Positions 61,645 to 64,000 of a stretch of DNA of 64,000 bases are shown here, piece after piece. How positions within the stretch are numbered: the first letter of the stretch is position 1; each line of letters begins with the position of its first letter. Under the pieces are notes generated by a model. The model saw nothing but the letters and a program-made list of their open reading frames with translations, did no database searches and was not told where the DNA came from. Made by a program: the position numbers and the translations under genes. Source of the stretch: Streptomyces pyxinicus (GTDB lineage Bacteria > Actinomycetota > Actinomycetes > Streptomycetales > Streptomycetaceae); NCBI RefSeq assembly GCF_024753135.1, contig NZ_JANUGP010000010.1:124001-188000 (forward strand), in the 5' to 3' direction.

Positions 61645-62115
61645 TCACCCCTCGTCGGCCCCGATCGACACCACGACGACGGTGGCGTCGCCGTCAGGTG
61701 TGCCGTAGCGCACCGGGTCGCCCGGGCGGCGGCCCAGCAGCGCGCGGCCGAGCGGGCTGTCGGCGGTCACCAGCGTCTGGTCCAGGGCCTCGGCGGCCTC
61801 CCCGATCCGCAGGGTCTCCTCGGAGCCGTCGGGAAAGCGGACGGTGACCGTGCTGCCCACGCCGACCTCGTCGGTGCGGGCCGGGCCGGCCTGTGCCGCC
61901 GTGCGCAGCCGTTCGGTGATGACGTCGATACGGCGGTCCAGCCGGTCCAGCTCGTCGGCGCGCCGCAACTCGTCGGCCTGGTCGGCCTCGTCGCCCACGT
62001 CGCCGTTCTGCCGGAGAGTGCCTGACACGAGCCGGCGCTCGTCGCGCAGATCGGCCAGTTCCTGCTCCAGCGCGCGATGGGCGGCGGCGCTGATCGGCTC
62101 GGGGGCACCGGACAT
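61645..62115 (-). CDS. GreA/GreB-like elongation factor family protein
   Basis: A 156-residue protein with an N-terminal coiled coil (HRALEQELADLRDERRLVSG, ELRRADELDRLDRRIDVITE) and a C-terminal FKBP-like domain (VGSTVTVRFPDGSEETLRIG, SPLGRALLGRRPGDPVRYGT). This is the Gre/Rnk layout. The acidic pair at the coiled-coil tip (DVGDEADQADE) is present, so transcript cleavage activity is possible, but actinobacterial paralogues often inhibit or modulate polymerase instead. ATG 62115, AGGAGCC upstream. Confidence 0.82.
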   Translation of the reverse strand: MSGAPEPISAAAHRALEQELADLRDERRLVSGTLRQNGDVGDEADQADELRRADELDRLDRRIDVITERLRTAAQAGPARTDEVGVGSTVTVRFPDGSEETLRIGEAAEALDQTLVTADSPLGRALLGRRPGDPVRYGTPDGDATVVVVSIGADEG

Positions 62116-62259
62116 GGCGGCTCCTCCGTTCTCTCCCGGGCACGTCACCTCATCCTCGCACCGATCGGCTCGGGTGGAGGGGTGGAAGATCCGGCGATAC
62201 GTTGTTGTCCGTACCACTCGCGACTCGTCACCGCTCACGACTCGTACCAGGAGGTCGCC

Positions 62260-62337
62260 ATGTCCTCGAAGCGCCGCCGCAAGAAGAAGTCCCGCCGCAA
62301 GCACGCCGCGAACCACGGACGCCGACCGCAGTCCTGA
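62260..62337 (+). CDS. Ribosomal protein bL37, 25 aa
   Basis: ATG at 62260 after ACCAGGAGGTCGCC, TGA at 62335-62337. The product MSSKRRRKKKSRRKHAANHG plus RRPQS is very basic and matches the pattern of actinobacterial bL37 (K/R-rich start, then a conserved ANHG-x-RP end), first recognised on mycobacterial 50S subunits. Its size makes it easy to miss. No terminator or partner gene is evident; it stands alone between the Gre-like gene and a convergent YdeI-like gene. Confidence 0.75.
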   Translation: MSSKRRRKKKSRRKHAANHGRRPQS

Positions 62338-62355
62338 GGCACCCGGGCCGCGGCA

Positions 62356-62952
62356 TCAGTACAGCTTCTTGCCCTCCGCCAGCATGGCGACGAACTTCTC
62401 GACGCGGGCCGCCCGGGTCTCCGCCTTCTTGGCGTCCTCGACCCGGTGCAGGATCGCGTAGCGGTTGCGGCTGTCCAGGGTGGCGAAGAAGTCGCGGGCC
62501 TCGGGGGCCGCGTCCAGGGCGGCCTGGAGGTCGTCGGGCACCGTGGCCTTGCTCTGCGAGGCGTACGCCGCCTCCCAGCGGCCGTCCTTCTTGGCCTTGT
62601 CCACCTCGCGCTGCCCGGCGGGCCGCATCCGGCCGGCCTCGATCAGCTCGGTGGCCTTCTCCCGGTTCACCTTCGACCACTTGCTGCCGGACCGCCGCGG
62701 GGTGAAGCGCTGCAACCAGTGCCGCTCGTCCTGCTTCTTCTTCTGCCCGTCGATCCAGCCGTAGCACAGGGCGGACTCCAGCGCGTGCGCGTAGTCGACG
62801 CCGTCGGCCCCGGAGCCGTTCTTCGGGATCCGGAACCAGACCCCCGCCGTGTCCTCGTGGTGCTCCTCCAGCCACTTCTCCCACTCTTTCTGCGTGGCGA
62901 AGGACAGGACCGGATCCGGCGACTTCCGCGCTCCCTCAGACATGGACGCCAT
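62356..62952 (-). CDS. YdeI/OmpD-associated family protein
   Basis: A 198-residue protein of the YdeI (bacteriocin-protection) family: FATQKEWEKWLEEHHEDTAG, VWFRIPKNGSG, ALCYGWIDGQKKKQDERHWL, RFTPRRSGSKWSKVNREKAT and a C-terminal helical tail. YdeI is linked with polymyxin and bacteriocin tolerance in enterobacteria; the role in actinobacteria is unknown. ATG 62952 chosen; a second ATG lies three codons in. Confidence 0.83.
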   Translation of the reverse strand: MASMSEGARKSPDPVLSFATQKEWEKWLEEHHEDTAGVWFRIPKNGSGADGVDYAHALESALCYGWIDGQKKKQDERHWLQRFTPRRSGSKWSKVNREKATELIEAGRMRPAGQREVDKAKKDGRWEAAYASQSKATVPDDLQAALDAAPEARDFFATLDSRNRYAILHRVEDAKKAETRAARVEKFVAMLAEGKKLY

Positions 62953-63048
62953 GAAATCCCACCGCCGGGGGCGGGTCAACCACCGCGTCGGGGGGAGTGC
63001 GCACACTCCGAGGGCGTGAGCGCGCGCGGTCGGGATACTCGGGAGGGC

Positions 63049-64000
63049 ATGGCGAAGCTGCATCTTCCAGGGCACAAAGAGCACCCTCCCGCCGACGAGG
63101 ACCCGGCGTCGCGGGTGCCGACGCCGGACGAGGCGGGTCCGGACGAGGAAGTCGAGCGGGCGGCCCCCGACACGCCGACCAAACTGCCCCGTTCGGCCTG
63201 GCTCGCGGTGCTGAAGGGCTCGCTGCGCGAGTTCCAGGACGACGAGCTGACCGACCGGGCCGCCGCGCTCACCTACTACGGGGTCCTGGCCCTGTTCCCG
63301 GCGCTGCTGGTGCTGGTCTCGATGCTGGGCGTCGCCGGCCGCTCGACCACCGACAAGGTGCTGGACAACCTGCGGAACCTGGCGCCCGGCTCCGCCCGGG
63401 ACATCCTCACCCGGGCCGTGGAGCAGCTCCAGGACAGCGCGGGCGTCGGTTCGCTCATGGCGCTCGTCGGCATCGTGCTGGCGATCTGGTCGGCGTCCGG
63501 GTACGTGGCCGCGTTCATCCGGGCCGCCAACGCCGTCTACGACATGCCGGAGGGGCGCCCGGTGTGGAAGATCCTCCCGGTGCGCGTCGGTGTCACGGTG
63601 GTGCTGATGGTGCTCGCCGTGGCCAGCGCGCTCATCGTGGTCTTCACCGGCGGCCTGGCGCGCCGGGCCGGAGACGCCATCGGGCTCGGCGACACCGCGA
63701 TCACCGTGTGGTCGATCGCGAAGTGGCCGGTCCTGGTGCTGCTGGTGACGCTGATGATCGGCATCCTGTACTGGGCCACCCCGAACGCCAAGACCAAGGG
63801 CTTCCGGTGGATCTCCCCGGGCAGCTTTCTGGCCCTGCTGATCTGGATGATCGCCTCCGCCGGGTTCGCCTTCTACGTCTCGAACTTCGCGTCGTACAAC
63901 AAGACCTACGGCACCATGGCCGGTGTCATCGTCTTCCTGGTCTGGCTGTGGATCAGCAACCTGGCGATCCTGCTCGGCCTGGAGTTCGACGCGGAGACGG
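63049..64000 (+). CDS. YihY/virulence factor BrkB family membrane protein (partial)
   Basis: At least 317 residues, cut by the window end. A hydrophilic N-terminal 50 residues precede RAAALTYYGVLALFPALLVL, AIWSASGYVAAFIRAANAVY, VLMVLAVASALIVVFTGGLA, LVLLVTLMIGILYWATPNA and VIVFLVWLWISNLAILLGLE, the six helices of the YihY/BrkB family. The final FDAET would be followed by a cytoplasmic tail outside the window. Function unknown; once wrongly called RNase BN. ATG 63049 with GGGAGGGC. Confidence 0.88.
   Translation, partial: MAKLHLPGHKEHPPADEDPASRVPTPDEAGPDEEVERAAPDTPTKLPRSAWLAVLKGSLREFQDDELTDRAAALTYYGVLALFPALLVLVSMLGVAGRSTTDKVLDNLRNLAPGSARDILTRAVEQLQDSAGVGSLMALVGIVLAIWSASGYVAAFIRAANAVYDMPEGRPVWKILPVRVGVTVVLMVLAVASALIVVFTGGLARRAGDAIGLGDTAITVWSIAKWPVLVLLVTLMIGILYWATPNAKTKGFRWISPGSFLALLIWMIASAGFAFYVSNFASYNKTYGTMAGVIVFLVWLWISNLAILLGLEFDAET

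Overview
The window is high-GC actinobacterial chromosome (GC above 70%, third codon positions almost all G or C, GTG starts, AGGAGG-type ribosome sites). Its gene content points to Streptomyces: an antimycin cluster, a PimM-type PAS-LuxR regulator, a DasR-type operator at a chitinase gene, and the actinobacterial bL37 mini-protein. It looks like accessory chromosome flanked by ordinary single-gene loci, several of them decayed.

Region 1 (1-5.8 kb) is a worn left flank. It holds remnants of an amidohydrolase, a TetR regulator and a membrane protein, plus intact genes for a small Cys protein, an SDR, an APH-like kinase, a polysaccharide deacetylase and a prolyl aminopeptidase. A start-less coding tail lies at 5663-5845.

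Region 2 (5.8-35.0 kb) is a complete, long-form (antA to antQ content) antimycin gene cluster with two neighbouring regulators. Gene order is XRE/TPR regulator (-), PAS-LuxR regulator (+), antA ECF sigma (-), antB acyltransferase (-), antC NRPS, antD PKS and antE crotonyl-CoA carboxylase/reductase (+), antQ PPTase, antF ligase and antG carrier protein (transcribed - as antG-F-Q), then antH-I-J-K-L-M-N-O-P (+). Trp is cleaved by AntN, AntO and AntP to anthranilate. AntF loads it on AntG, the PaaABCDE-like AntHIJKL oxygenase turns it into 3-aminosalicylate, and it is formylated. AntC adds Thr and lactate (pyruvate reduced by its KR). AntD adds an alkylmalonate unit made by AntE and closes the dilactone. 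AntM reduces the C8 ketone and AntB acylates it. The 408-bp antG/antH divergent region holds two copies of a two-block promoter with identical spacing around a perfect 20-bp palindrome.

Region 3 (35-48 kb) is mixed: DinB-like protein, cysteine desulfurase, a secreted His-rich protein, a second deletion scar (ABC permease and GH2 remnants), amidohydrolase, pirin, a Tat-exported deacetylase-like protein, a DMT/NIPA-like transporter, a CBS protein, a GH18 chitinase with tandem dre-like operators, and small membrane or unknown genes.

Region 4 (48-64 kb) holds an azoreductase/HxlR redox pair, a glutamate-cysteine-ligase-like enzyme, a YheO-type regulator with a Thr/hydroxyaspartate dehydratase, a WGR-propeller protein, a probable ether-lipid locus (glpD, TetR, alkyl-DHAP-synthase-like, lipid kinase), a ClpC-like AAA+ protein without a visible ClpP loop, a GreA-like protein, the 25-aa bL37 gene, a YdeI-like protein and a YihY membrane protein cut by the window end.

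The main chemistry is a known system (antimycin). The less-described parts are its control layer (resident PAS-LuxR gene, twin sigma promoters, central palindrome), the split A-subdomain in AntC, and several small orphan genes.
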